NCBI GenBank assembly: GCA_002840115.1
Contig: PGZG01000032.1
Coordinates: forward strand, 1 to 13,178
DNA length: 13,178 bases
Origin: Gammaproteobacteria bacterium HGW-Gammaproteobacteria-14
GTDB lineage: Bacteria; Pseudomonadota; Gammaproteobacteria; Pseudomonadales; Alcanivoracaceae
Direction: 5' to 3'
Within the stretch, counting starts at the first letter, position 1, and each line of letters starts with the position of its first letter. The notes under the pieces are model-generated. The model was not told the DNA's origin and made no database searches. It worked only from the letters and a program-made list of their open reading frames with translations. The position numbers and the translations under genes are program-made. This document shows positions 1-6,600 of the stretch, piece by piece.

Positions 1-1
1 T

Positions 2-430
2 CGCCATTGCCAGCGGTGCCGCAATTTTGCCGAAGACGAGTTGTGTCCGGTGTGTGCGGACAGCCGCCGTGATCAGGGTCAGGTATGCATCGTGGAATCT
101 CCGGCGGATGTATTGGCGATTGAGCAATCTGGTGAGTATCGCGGTCGCTATTTTGTGCTGATGGGGCACCTGTCTCCGATTGACGGTATTGGGCCGGAGG
201 AAATCGGTCTGGACCTGCTCGAGCGGCAGCTCGGCGATATTCAGGAACTGATTCTTGCCACGGGTACAACCGTGGAGGGAGAGGCTACGGCTCACTATAT
301 CCTCGATATGGTGCAAGGGACCGCGATTAGCGTTACGCGCATCGCTCAGGGAGTCCCCATGGGCGGTGACCTCGAATATGTTGATGGCGCCACCCTCGCC
401 CAAGCGCTCAAGTCTCGTCGCACCCTGTAG
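2..430 (+). CDS. recR: Recombination mediator RecR, 3' part (5' end outside window)
   Basis: RecR works with RecF/RecO to load RecA on gapped single-stranded DNA (cytoplasmic, recombinational repair). The reading frame is open from base 2, so the true start lies upstream; 142 of roughly 200 residues are present. Visible first is the four-cysteine zinc finger (C-x2-C-x8-C-x2-C, from HCQRC to LCPVC). A Toprim domain follows, with VCIVESPADVLAIEQ, the GHLSPIDGIGP segment and VEGEATAHYI near the end. The usual ATNPTVEGEATA segment of relatives reads ATGTTVEGEATA here (NP to GT), an atypical but probably tolerated change. The gene ends in TAG with no hairpin-plus-T terminator before the next gene. 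In related genomes recR commonly follows dnaX and ybaB, which would lie left of the window. Identification is very secure. Confidence 0.97.
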   Translation, partial: RHCQRCRNFAEDELCPVCADSRRDQGQVCIVESPADVLAIEQSGEYRGRYFVLMGHLSPIDGIGPEEIGLDLLERQLGDIQELILATGTTVEGEATAHYILDMVQGTAISVTRIAQGVPMGGDLEYVDGATLAQALKSRRTL

Positions 431-510
431 CAGCTTACAGACGACTTGAATTCGCCCTGTCATGGCCCCAATCGCCTGCGAGCAGGCTCTTGCGTAGTTC
501 GGGGGCTTGC

Positions 511-532
511 GTACCAAGCAAGCGCTTGGTAC
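511..532. promoter_or_regulatory. Perfect 9-bp inverted repeat, likely operator of the acyl-CoA dehydrogenase gene
   Basis: The arms GTACCAAGC (511-519) and GCTTGGTAC (524-532) are perfect inverted repeats around AAGC. They end 30 bases before the ATG of the dehydrogenase gene. No T-run follows, so it is not an intrinsic terminator for recR. Bases 517-530 also fit AnCAAGnnCTTGnT, the consensus I recall for the TetR-family regulator KstR2 of actinobacterial sterol catabolism. TetR-type repressors often control acyl-CoA dehydrogenase genes, so an operator is the best reading, but the regulator is not in this window. Confidence 0.45.
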
Positions 533-562
533 GGTCACGCCATCTGATTCCCGGAGATCCCG

Positions 563-1708
563 ATGAGCGCCAGCCTCGATTACTTTAACGATACCCATAA
601 TATGCTCCGCGACACGGTGCGCCGCTTCGTTCAGCGCGACATCCTGCCCCATATCGACGACTGGGAAGAAGCAGGCTCCTTTCCCCGTGAGCTTTACAAG
701 CAGGCAGCGGAGGCGGGTATTTGCGGGATTGGCTACCCGGAAGAATACGGCGGCACCGGCGAAGATGTGTTTATGAAAATCGCCTGCTCCGAAGAGTTGA
801 TGCGTTCCACCTCTGGTGGTTTGGTCGCCAGTCTCGGTTCTCTGGATATCGGCTTGCCGCCGGTGGTGAAGTGGGGCAGTGCGGAGCTGAAGAACCGTAT
901 CGTGCCGTCGGTGTTGGCGGGCGACAAAATTGCCTGCTTGGCGATTACCGAACCTGGCGGTGGCTCGGATGTGGCCAATCTGCGCACTCGTGCGGTGAAA
1001 GATGGTGATCACTATGTGGTGAACGGTAGCAAGACGTTTATTACCAGTGGCGTGCGGGCAGATTATTACACGGTGGCAGTGCGTACGGGGGACCCTGGGT
1101 TTGGCGGCGTGAGTTTATTGTTAATTGAAAAAGGCACACCGGGTTTTACTGTAGGCCGTACGTTGAAGAAAACCGGTTGGTGGGCCAGTGATACGGCAGA
1201 ACTGTTTTTTGAAGACTGCCGGGTGCCTGCGGCGAATTTGATTGGTCCCGAGAATGGTGGTTTTTTCTGCATTATGACTAACTTTCAGCCAGAACGGTTG
1301 ATGCTGTGTGTGATGGCTAATATGACCTCACAAATCGCGCTGGAAGAATGTCTGCGTTACGTCAAGGAGCGCGAGGCGTTTGGTCGCAAGTTGGCTCAGT
1401 TTCAGGTGACCCGTCACAAGCTGGCACAAATGGCGACGGACATTGAAGCTAGTCGTGAATTTACCTATCGGGTTGCGGCGAAGATGGCGGCGGGGCAAAA
1501 CTGCATTAAAGAAGTGTCTATGGCGAAAAACTTCGCCACCAATGTGTCCGACCGGGTAACTTACGATGCAGTGCAAATATTTGGTGGCAGCGGTTTTATG
1601 CGTGGCACTGTAGTTGAGCGGCTATCTCGCGATAATCGCATTCTGGCGATTGGTGGTGGTACCTACGAGATCATGAACGAGGTAATTGCCAAGCAAATGG
1701 GACTGTAG
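563..1708 (+). CDS. Acyl-CoA dehydrogenase, LCAD/IVD-like active site
   Basis: This is an FAD-dependent flavoprotein that makes the alpha,beta-trans double bond in an acyl-CoA and passes electrons to ETF; it is cytoplasmic (beta-oxidation or a related acyl-CoA pathway). The 381 residues are normal for the family and show all three domains. The first signature is at 125-137 (CLAITEPGGGSDV) and the second, carrying QIFGGSGFMRG, starts near 338. At the place of the MCAD catalytic glutamate (YEGT) the protein has IGGGT (363-367), so the base is missing there. E244 in QPERL matches the alternative catalytic glutamate of long-chain and isovaleryl-CoA dehydrogenases. The ATG is preceded by CCGGAG with good spacing. 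It is monocistronic between a putative operator and a strong terminator. Substrate length is not readable from sequence. Confidence 0.93.
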   Translation: MSASLDYFNDTHNMLRDTVRRFVQRDILPHIDDWEEAGSFPRELYKQAAEAGICGIGYPEEYGGTGEDVFMKIACSEELMRSTSGGLVASLGSLDIGLPPVVKWGSAELKNRIVPSVLAGDKIACLAITEPGGGSDVANLRTRAVKDGDHYVVNGSKTFITSGVRADYYTVAVRTGDPGFGGVSLLLIEKGTPGFTVGRTLKKTGWWASDTAELFFEDCRVPAANLIGPENGGFFCIMTNFQPERLMLCVMANMTSQIALEECLRYVKEREAFGRKLAQFQVTRHKLAQMATDIEASREFTYRVAAKMAAGQNCIKEVSMAKNFATNVSDRVTYDAVQIFGGSGFMRGTVVERLSRDNRILAIGGGTYEIMNEVIAKQMGL

Positions 1709-1736
1709 TCAATGCAATGGTCCATGTGCTGACAAG

Positions 1737-1775
1737 AACCATAAAAAACCGGGCATTGCCCGGTTTTTTATGGTT
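1737..1775. terminator. Bidirectional intrinsic terminator with perfect 18-bp arms
   Basis: Arms at 1737-1754 and 1758-1775 are perfect inverse complements around ATT. The GC core CCGGGC/GCCCGG is flanked by A6 on one side and T6 on the other, so it works as hairpin plus U-tract on both strands. It sits between the convergent acyl-CoA dehydrogenase gene (+) and the SBP-A gene (-) and should end both transcripts. Confidence 0.93.
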
Positions 1776-1795
1776 AACAGGCTCTGGCAGACCCA

Positions 1796-2800
1796 TTACT
1801 CAAGTGGATTAACGCATTCTGCCCGGTCGCTATTAAGGCGGCAGCGAACTCGACGCTGTAAAGACAGCATTTCGGCATTGTAATAACCCAGTTCGCGCAA
1901 CTGCAGGCGAGCTTCCTGCATCATGATTTCATACTCGGATTTGTCTGCGGCCGGAATTTCCACCCACCATTTTGCATCCACGGATTTTTCTTCTTGCGCC
2001 AGACCGTCAAGAATTTGGTCCAGGTTGTTGTAAAAATACTCCCGGGAGGTTTGCATCATTTCTGCAGGGAAGCGATCACTGCGAGCGACCAGCTGCATGG
2101 TGACTTGAGCCAGTGGGTAGTTAATGATTCCGCCGTCGGGGGAAAGCCCCTTGTAAAGCTCCAGCGGTGCATAGGCCACCAGCGGAGCGGCAATTACATC
2201 AACGACACCATTGTTAAATCGGCTTGCGAAGTTGGTGATGTCGGAATTAACCGGAGTGGCACCGATTTGAGAGACAAGAATGGTCTGGGTGCGATCGTAT
2301 TCCAGTACCGCCACGCGTTTGCCAGCCGCTTTTGCCAGAGTGTTGATATTGCGGTCATTCACGAAGATATAGGCAGCACCGGCAGGCGCCACGCCCATCA
2401 TGGAGTAGCTGCCAGTATCCAGTTTGGCGCCGGAGCTGGGGTGCGCCAGTACCTGAAGCACAATACGCATATGATCCATGCTGGGAATGCCGCCAATGGA
2501 GTCCAGCGTACCGGCATATTGATTGAAATCCCGTCCGCGAATACCGGTCATCAGAGCAGCGTCACATTTGCCCGCTTTGAGGTCTTCGGCGGCAATGGCT
2601 TCATTGGTAAACGGGATCAGTTCGGCATCCAGCCCCCATCCCATGGCGGCGGTACGCCAGTCACGCATCGCACCCATGACCGGCCCTACGTTGCCGATAA
2701 TATCGAACACACAAACCTTGCGTTTAATGGGGGTGTTGGCCTGAGCATGGCTGCTGAGAAGCAGGCTAATGGACAGCAATGCAAGTATTGTTTTTTTCAT
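1796..2800 (-). CDS. AdeT-like periplasmic solute-binding protein (SBP-A)
   Basis: Predicted secreted substrate-binding protein of a TRAP-like transporter, 334 residues. The N-terminus MKKTILALLS plus hydrophobic core and AQA is a Sec signal peptide with cleavage near residue 21. The mature part matches, from memory, the AdeT1/AdeT2 family of Acinetobacter (putative solute-binding protein, once linked to RND efflux). Shared blocks include CVFDI, a WG segment, EDLKAGKCDAA, TGIRGR, SDITNFASRFNNG and LELYKG. Cysteines occur at 30, 79, 320 and 329; the last pair (RCRLNSDRAEC) could form a disulfide. It has no membrane helices beyond the signal, which argues against being a pump itself. By eye it is roughly half identical to SBP-B (9664-10677). 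It stands alone, 217 bases from gpmA. A CCGGGAA ribosome site and an AACAATAA motif precede the ATG. Confidence 0.85.
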   Translation of the reverse strand: MKKTILALLSISLLLSSHAQANTPIKRKVCVFDIIGNVGPVMGAMRDWRTAAMGWGLDAELIPFTNEAIAAEDLKAGKCDAALMTGIRGRDFNQYAGTLDSIGGIPSMDHMRIVLQVLAHPSSGAKLDTGSYSMMGVAPAGAAYIFVNDRNINTLAKAAGKRVAVLEYDRTQTILVSQIGATPVNSDITNFASRFNNGVVDVIAAPLVAYAPLELYKGLSPDGGIINYPLAQVTMQLVARSDRFPAEMMQTSREYFYNNLDQILDGLAQEEKSVDAKWWVEIPAADKSEYEIMMQEARLQLRELGYYNAEMLSLQRRVRCRLNSDRAECVNPLE

Positions 2801-2814
2801 GAGTCTATTCCCGG

Positions 2815-2822
2815 TTATTGTT
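2815..2822 (-). promoter_or_regulatory. AACAATAA leader motif before SBP-A (possible Hfq/Crc CA motif)
   Basis: On the minus strand AACAATAA fits the AAnAAnAA catabolite-activity motif bound by Hfq with Crc in pseudomonads. It lies 15-22 bases upstream of the SBP-A ATG and runs directly into CCGGGAA, the presumed ribosome site. The same arrangement precedes the permease and lipoprotein genes. Binding is inferred only. Confidence 0.4.
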
Positions 2823-2975
2823 CTGGCGACGAGGGCAGGAGAAAGTGTCTATCCTGTCCACACGCATTGACGTAATGACGGCACAGAGCATACCGTCCAT
2901 GACACGCGCAGGCGAGGGCCGGAATGACCATATCGCTGGGCATTATGACCAGATGGGATATTGGGGGTTCCAATC

Positions 2976-3006
2976 CCCTGTGACATCCATAGCGGATGTC
3001 GCAGGG
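2976..3006. other. 13-bp stem-loop just downstream of gpmA
   Basis: Arms 2976-2988 and 2994-3006 pair over 13 positions around ATAGC, with one G-T wobble on the plus strand that becomes a C-A mismatch in the gpmA transcript. It begins 12 bases after the gpmA stop codon. No T-run follows on either strand, so it is not a classic intrinsic terminator. It may protect the 3' end of gpmA mRNA or mark a Rho-dependent end. The rest of 2801-3017 contains no gene, and I found no convincing -35/-10 pair for SBP-A in it. Confidence 0.4.
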
Positions 3007-3017
3007 ATTAGCAGGTG

Positions 3018-3767
3018 TCAGGCCTTGCCTTGGCTTGCCACGGCCGCAGCGGCTTTGGCCGCAGCTTCCGCGTCGCCAAGGTAGTAGCTCTTAACCGGTT
3101 TCAGGTTGTCATCCAGTTCGTACACCAGGGGAATGCCGGTGGGGATATTCAGCTTGATGATCTCTTCTTCAGAGATGGAGTCCAGATGCTTTACCAAAGC
3201 CCGTAAGCTGTTGCCATGGGCGACGATCAATACCTGTTTGCCAGCCTTGATAAGAGGTTCGATTTCCGCTTGATAGTAAGGCACAAAGCGGGCCACCGTT
3301 TCCTTCAGGCTTTCAGTCAGCGGAATCTCATTTTCCGTCAGGTTGTCGCGGTATACACGCAAATTGCCTGCATAACGTTCATCATTCTTTTCCATGGCCG
3401 GTGGCGGAATGTCATAGCTGCGTCGCCAGATAAGCACTTGCTCCTCGCCATACTTTTGTGCGGTTTCTGCTTTATTCAGGCCTTGCAGGGCACCATAGTG
3501 GCGCTCGTTCAAGCGCCAGTTGCGGATCACCGGAATCCACATTTGATCCATACGATCGAGAATGGTCCACAGAGTGCGGATGGCTCGCTTCAGAACGGAG
3601 GTATAGGCCACATCAAATTCAAACCCGGCCTCTTTTAGTAGCTCTCCAGCTCGGCCCGCTTCTTCGAGGCCTTGAGCAGTCAGATCAACGTCTTTCCAGC
3701 CGGTAAAGCGGTTTTCCTGATTCCATGCGCTTTGCCCGTGGCGGACCAGCACCAGTTTGATGGTCAT
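3018..3767 (-). CDS. gpmA: 2,3-bisphosphoglycerate-dependent phosphoglycerate mutase
   Basis: Interconverts 3- and 2-phosphoglycerate in glycolysis and gluconeogenesis through a phosphohistidine; cytoplasmic. The phosphohistidine motif LVRHGQSAWN is at residues 7-16 (H10). RLNERHYGALQG carries the acid/base region, and the second histidine is in VAHGNSLRALVKHL. The 249 residues equal the usual length of the cofactor-dependent enzyme. The C-terminal alanine-rich tail ending in VASQGKA is also typical (Escherichia coli GpmA ends similarly). The ATG has AGGA upstream. It is transcribed divergently from rnd with 123 bases between the start codons. Identification is very secure. Confidence 0.97.
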   Translation of the reverse strand: MTIKLVLVRHGQSAWNQENRFTGWKDVDLTAQGLEEAGRAGELLKEAGFEFDVAYTSVLKRAIRTLWTILDRMDQMWIPVIRNWRLNERHYGALQGLNKAETAQKYGEEQVLIWRRSYDIPPPAMEKNDERYAGNLRVYRDNLTENEIPLTESLKETVARFVPYYQAEIEPLIKAGKQVLIVAHGNSLRALVKHLDSISEEEIIKLNIPTGIPLVYELDDNLKPVKSYYLGDAEAAAKAAAAVASQGKA

Positions 3768-3859
3768 GGGAATGTGTCCTGTGGCGGATTAAACAGGGGC
3801 GCAAGGTTAGCAAAGAATACGGTCGGCGTCAGTCGTCTGTGCCCGCAGGTCAAAGTGCG

Positions 3860-3865
3860 TATAAT
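3860..3865 (+). promoter_or_regulatory. Probable -10 box (TATAAT) of the rnd operon
   Basis: A perfect TATAAT lies 25 bases before the rnd ATG in the gpmA-rnd divergent spacer. No good TTGACA-like -35 is found 16-18 bases upstream, so the call rests on the -10 match and position. It would serve rnd, ycgL, ycgN, the 5705 membrane protein gene and the HIT gene. Confidence 0.5.
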
Positions 3866-3890
3866 CCGGCGCTAAAGTTTGCTACAGGTG

Positions 3891-4976
3891 ATGTCTTTGT
3901 CAGCCTTCCAGTGGTTGGATAGTTCCGAACAGGTCGCGGCCCTTGCCGCCCGGCTAACATCCGGGCAGCCCCTGTTCCTGGATACGGAGTTTATGCGTGA
4001 GCGGACCTTTTGGGCACGTCTGGCGCTGATTCAGGTTAATGATGGCAGTGCCTGTTACCTGATTGATCCGCTGGCAGCGAATGATACCGATGCCATGCTG
4101 TCGTTGTTGGTGGACCGACCACTGGTGATGCATGGCTGTTCAGAGGATCTTGAGGCCCTGTCTGTGTGGCCCGGCATGCGCCCGGCCGAATTGCGTGACA
4201 CCCAAATCGGTGCCGCCCTGTGCGGGCAGGATATGCAGTGTAGCTATCAGAAGTTGGTAGATATGTTGCTGGGAGTCAATTTACCCAAAGGGGCTACCCG
4301 CACCGATTGGCTCCAGCGGCCGCTGAGTGCCGAGCAGTTGGAATATGCGGCCCACGATGTTGAATATCTGCCCGGTGTCTACCAGTCGATTTATGATCAG
4401 CTTGCGGAGTTGGGGCGGCTTGATTGGTGGAAGGAAGAATGTCGCCGATTACAGGATGATTGTCAGCGGGTAGTGCCTGAAGATGAGCTGTGGCGTCAGG
4501 TCAAAGGAGCTGCCAGCCTTGATGGGCCTGCCCGTCGTCGCCTTCGGGTGCTGGCGGCCTGGCGGGATAGCACGGCGCGAGAGCGTAATCTGCCACGCAG
4601 TTTTGTACTGAAGGATCTGGAGTTAATCGCGGTGGTAAACCGGGTTCCTGTTGCGGTGGCTGAGCTGTCCGCGTTGGGGTTGCACCCCTCCGCACTACGG
4701 CGCTTTGGTAGTGAGTTACTAGCGGTGCTGGCAACCGCAGAGCAGGGAGAGATTCCGGATCCCTTGCCCGGCATGCCGGAGCCTGCATTGCGGGATCGGA
4801 TTAAACGCCTGCGCACCGGTTTCGCCAGTATCGCTGCAGAGCATGGTTTGGCGCCGGAGGTGCTGTGCCGACGTCGCTGGCTGGAAGCACTGGCCCGTGA
4901 TCCGGACATGATGCCTGAGCCTCTCACTGGCTGGCGCGCGGCACTGATTGGTGATCGTTACCGGGATTGGTTGTGA
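3891..4976 (+). CDS. rnd: Ribonuclease D
   Basis: A 3'-5' exoribonuclease of the DEDDy class that trims tRNA precursors and other small RNAs; cytoplasmic, metal dependent. From the chosen ATG the protein has 361 residues, normal for RNase D. Exo I is FLDTEF (D31, E33), Exo II is HGCSED (D86), and Exo III has Y152-x3-D156. An HRDC RNA-binding domain follows at roughly 208-285 (VLAAWRDSTARERNLPRSFV is its first helix region), then a second helical C-terminal domain. The ATG at 3891 is preferred over the in-frame TTG at 3879 because CAGGTG sits just before it. The stop overlaps the ycgL start (TGATG), indicating translational coupling. Identification is secure. Confidence 0.96.
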   Translation: MSLSAFQWLDSSEQVAALAARLTSGQPLFLDTEFMRERTFWARLALIQVNDGSACYLIDPLAANDTDAMLSLLVDRPLVMHGCSEDLEALSVWPGMRPAELRDTQIGAALCGQDMQCSYQKLVDMLLGVNLPKGATRTDWLQRPLSAEQLEYAAHDVEYLPGVYQSIYDQLAELGRLDWWKEECRRLQDDCQRVVPEDELWRQVKGAASLDGPARRRLRVLAAWRDSTARERNLPRSFVLKDLELIAVVNRVPVAVAELSALGLHPSALRRFGSELLAVLATAEQGEIPDPLPGMPEPALRDRIKRLRTGFASIAAEHGLAPEVLCRRRWLEALARDPDMMPEPLTGWRAALIGDRYRDWL

Positions 4977-5266
4977 TGGATGACAAGCGGTTGCTATGTA
5001 CTGTGTATCGTAGTCCCAAGCGGGAAGGCATGTATCTGTACGTACGCAAAGATGCCGACCTCGGGGAGCTGCCGGAGGGTTTGCGTAAGGTGTTTGGCGC
5101 TCCTGCGTTGGCCATGAACCTGTTGCTACATGCCGGGCGACCTTTGGCAAGAGTGCCGGTTGAAACGGTCATGACGGCGATTCGGGAGCAGGGGTTTTAC
5201 TTGCAAATGCCGCCCGCAGAATCTGAGCCGCCGTTGCCCTTGGCCCGGAACCCCGATGATGCGTGA
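4976..5266 (+). CDS. ycgL: YcgL-domain protein
   Basis: Small cytoplasmic protein of the YcgL (DUF709) family; biochemical role unknown. The 96 residues contain the typical core: CTVYRSPKREGMYLYV, then a D-LPEGL segment, FG-P-LAMNLLL, and EQGFYLQMPP near the C-terminus, as in Escherichia coli YcgL. The ATG at 4976 overlaps the rnd stop by one base; the earlier in-frame TTG at 4967 is less likely. The 3' end overlaps ycgN. The rnd-ycgL-ycgN order is found in Pseudomonas relatives, which fits a shared but undefined function. Confidence 0.93.
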   Translation: MDDKRLLCTVYRSPKREGMYLYVRKDADLGELPEGLRKVFGAPALAMNLLLHAGRPLARVPVETVMTAIREQGFYLQMPPAESEPPLPLARNPDDA

Positions 5267-5702
5267 GCGGTTTTGGGAGCAGGTGCCATTGGCCGATATG
5301 AACGAAGCCGAGTGGGAGGCCCTCTGTGATGGCTGTGCCCGCTGCTGCGTGGTGAAACTGGAAGATGAGGATACCGGCGACCTCTATTACACCGATGTGG
5401 CTTGTCGTTACCTGAATTGTGATCGCTGCCGCTGTACCGCCTATGAAGAGCGCACCGCCAAGGCTCCTGACTGTTTGAAGGTCACTCCGGCATTTCTGGC
5501 AGAGCGTGCCCGCTGGTTACCGGAAACCTGTGCCTACCGGCAACTTCATGAAGGGCGACCGCTCGAGCCATGGCATCCGCTGTTGAGTGGTACCCAGGAC
5601 ACCGTCGAGCAAGCGGGTATTTCCATGAAGGGTGAACTGGTATCAGAAGTGCTGGTCCACGCTGATGACTATGAAGACCATGTGATTAACTGGGTGAGGT
5701 AA
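5256..5702 (+). CDS. ycgN: YcgN-family cysteine-cluster protein (UPF0260)
   Basis: Cytoplasmic protein of the YcgN/YkgJ type, thought to bind zinc or iron-sulfur; function unknown. The 148 residues show the signature LCDGCARCC at 23-31. Further cysteines lie in VACRYLNCDRCRC (49-61), in PDCLKV and in ETCAYR, and AWHPLLTG of the Escherichia coli protein is PWHPLLSG here. The start overlaps the end of ycgL by 11 bases. Two adjacent ATG codons (5256 and 5259) make the exact start uncertain by one residue. No clear ribosome site is seen, consistent with coupling to ycgL translation. Confidence 0.93.
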   Translation: MMRERFWEQVPLADMNEAEWEALCDGCARCCVVKLEDEDTGDLYYTDVACRYLNCDRCRCTAYEERTAKAPDCLKVTPAFLAERARWLPETCAYRQLHEGRPLEPWHPLLSGTQDTVEQAGISMKGELVSEVLVHADDYEDHVINWVR

Positions 5703-5704
5703 TT

Positions 5705-6046
5705 GTGGAGTCTCAAAGCTATTTGATCGCGTGGGTGTGGTATCTGGTTGCACTACTAGTGGCAGCCTGGCTGCTATGGCGAGGAGGGCGGTTTCTGCCC
5801 CCGGTTTGGCGCACTCTGGTTACTGTATTGCCAGTGTTGGTGTTGCTGGTGCCTTGGACAGTGGCCGAAGGTCACGAAGCACTGGCTCCGGCATGGATGG
5901 TGGCGATTTTTGATGGCACGGTTCAGGCGGATGGCTCGTTCTGGCGAGCCGGCAAAGTGGTTGTGTTGACTGTGTTTTTCAGCCTGTTGCCGGTGGCGTT
6001 GGTGGCCTGGGCTCAACGCCGACGCTCGACGCTGGAACAGCCGTAG
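5705..6046 (+). CDS. Small inner-membrane protein with three helices, function unknown
   Basis: A 113-residue protein, unknown to me by family. It has three hydrophobic segments at about 8-27, 34-53 and 83-102. Between the second and third is a polar stretch of about 30 residues with GHEALAPAW. The C-terminus is basic (AQRRRSTLEQ), which suggests a cytoplasmic tail. It starts with GTG only two bases after the ycgN stop and ends with TAG-TAA directly at the HIT gene start, so it is certainly part of this operon. No catalytic motif is evident. Similar small membrane proteins seem to occur beside ycgN in relatives, but I cannot confirm that here. Confidence 0.8.
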   Translation: MESQSYLIAWVWYLVALLVAAWLLWRGGRFLPPVWRTLVTVLPVLVLLVPWTVAEGHEALAPAWMVAIFDGTVQADGSFWRAGKVVVLTVFFSLLPVALVAWAQRRRSTLEQP

Positions 6047-6048
6047 TA

Positions 6049-6504
6049 ATGGAAAGCTGTATATTTTGCGACATTTTAGCCGGTAAAGAACCGGCCAGCC
6101 GGGTGTTCGAAGATCGGCATGCGGCGGTAATTCTTGATTTGTTTCCTGTCACGGAAGGTCATGCCCTGATCATCTCCAGACATCACAGCCCTCAGTTGTC
6201 GGGACTGCCGGCCTCGGTGAGTGGCCACCTGCTAATGTTGGCTGAAAAAGTGATGCAGGCGCAGAAAGCACTGGACCCGTCAATTGAAGCGCACAACCTG
6301 TTGATCAATGACGGTAAGGTCGCCAACCAGCATGTCCCCCACGTGCATTTGCATGTAATACCCCGCCGTAGAGGTGATCGGATGCGCTCGTTGTTTAACT
6401 GGAGCACCCGCTTTCTGTTGCGCGCAAACCTTGATAAACGACGCCAGCATCTGGATCAGCTGGCATTAAGGCTGAGCCAGCAACTGGATGCGGCGGGCCA
6501 GTGA
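6049..6504 (+). CDS. HIT-family nucleotide hydrolase/transferase
   Basis: Histidine-triad protein of 151 residues that likely hydrolyses or transfers nucleotidyl groups (AMP-lysine, dinucleoside polyphosphates or similar); cytoplasmic. The triad motif HVPHVHLHVIPR is at about 97-108, preceded by NLLINDG. An N-terminal CIFCDI (C4, C7) matches the zinc-binding start of HINT/Fhit-like bacterial members. Beyond the core there is an extra basic helical C-terminal region of about 40 residues. The ATG lies within the tandem stop of the preceding gene. The gene is last in the rnd operon and is followed after about 30 bases by a strong terminator. The substrate cannot be assigned. Confidence 0.93.
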   Translation: MESCIFCDILAGKEPASRVFEDRHAAVILDLFPVTEGHALIISRHHSPQLSGLPASVSGHLLMLAEKVMQAQKALDPSIEAHNLLINDGKVANQHVPHVHLHVIPRRRGDRMRSLFNWSTRFLLRANLDKRRQHLDQLALRLSQQLDAAGQ

Positions 6505-6534
6505 GCGGGCGGTGAATTCAGAAGGTTTGTGACA

Positions 6535-6578
6535 GACAATAAAAAAGCCGGATGATTGTATCCGGCTTTTTTATTGTC
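6535..6578. terminator. Bidirectional intrinsic terminator with perfect 19-bp arms
   Basis: Arms 6535-6553 and 6560-6578 are perfect inverse complements around a six-base loop. The GC core is GCCGGA, with A6 before it and T6 after, so it functions on both strands. It separates the convergent HIT gene (+) and PilZ gene (-). Its design closely resembles the terminator at 1737-1775. Confidence 0.93.
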
Positions 6579-6600
6579 GATGCGCTAAAAAGTAGATGGT

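Noticed and set aside
511..532. Palindrome as recR terminator
   Set aside because: No T-run follows on either strand and it lies 80 bases beyond the stop, close to the next gene.
1994..2875. Long plus-strand open frame of 293 codons
   Set aside because: It is antisense to SBP-A, has a composition unlike any family I know, and SBP-A has a clear signal peptide and a paralogue at 9664-10677.
3018..3070. Alanine-rich repeat tail in gpmA as a repeat expansion
   Set aside because: The cofactor-dependent enzymes normally end with a similar Ala-rich tail and QGKA, and the length is standard.
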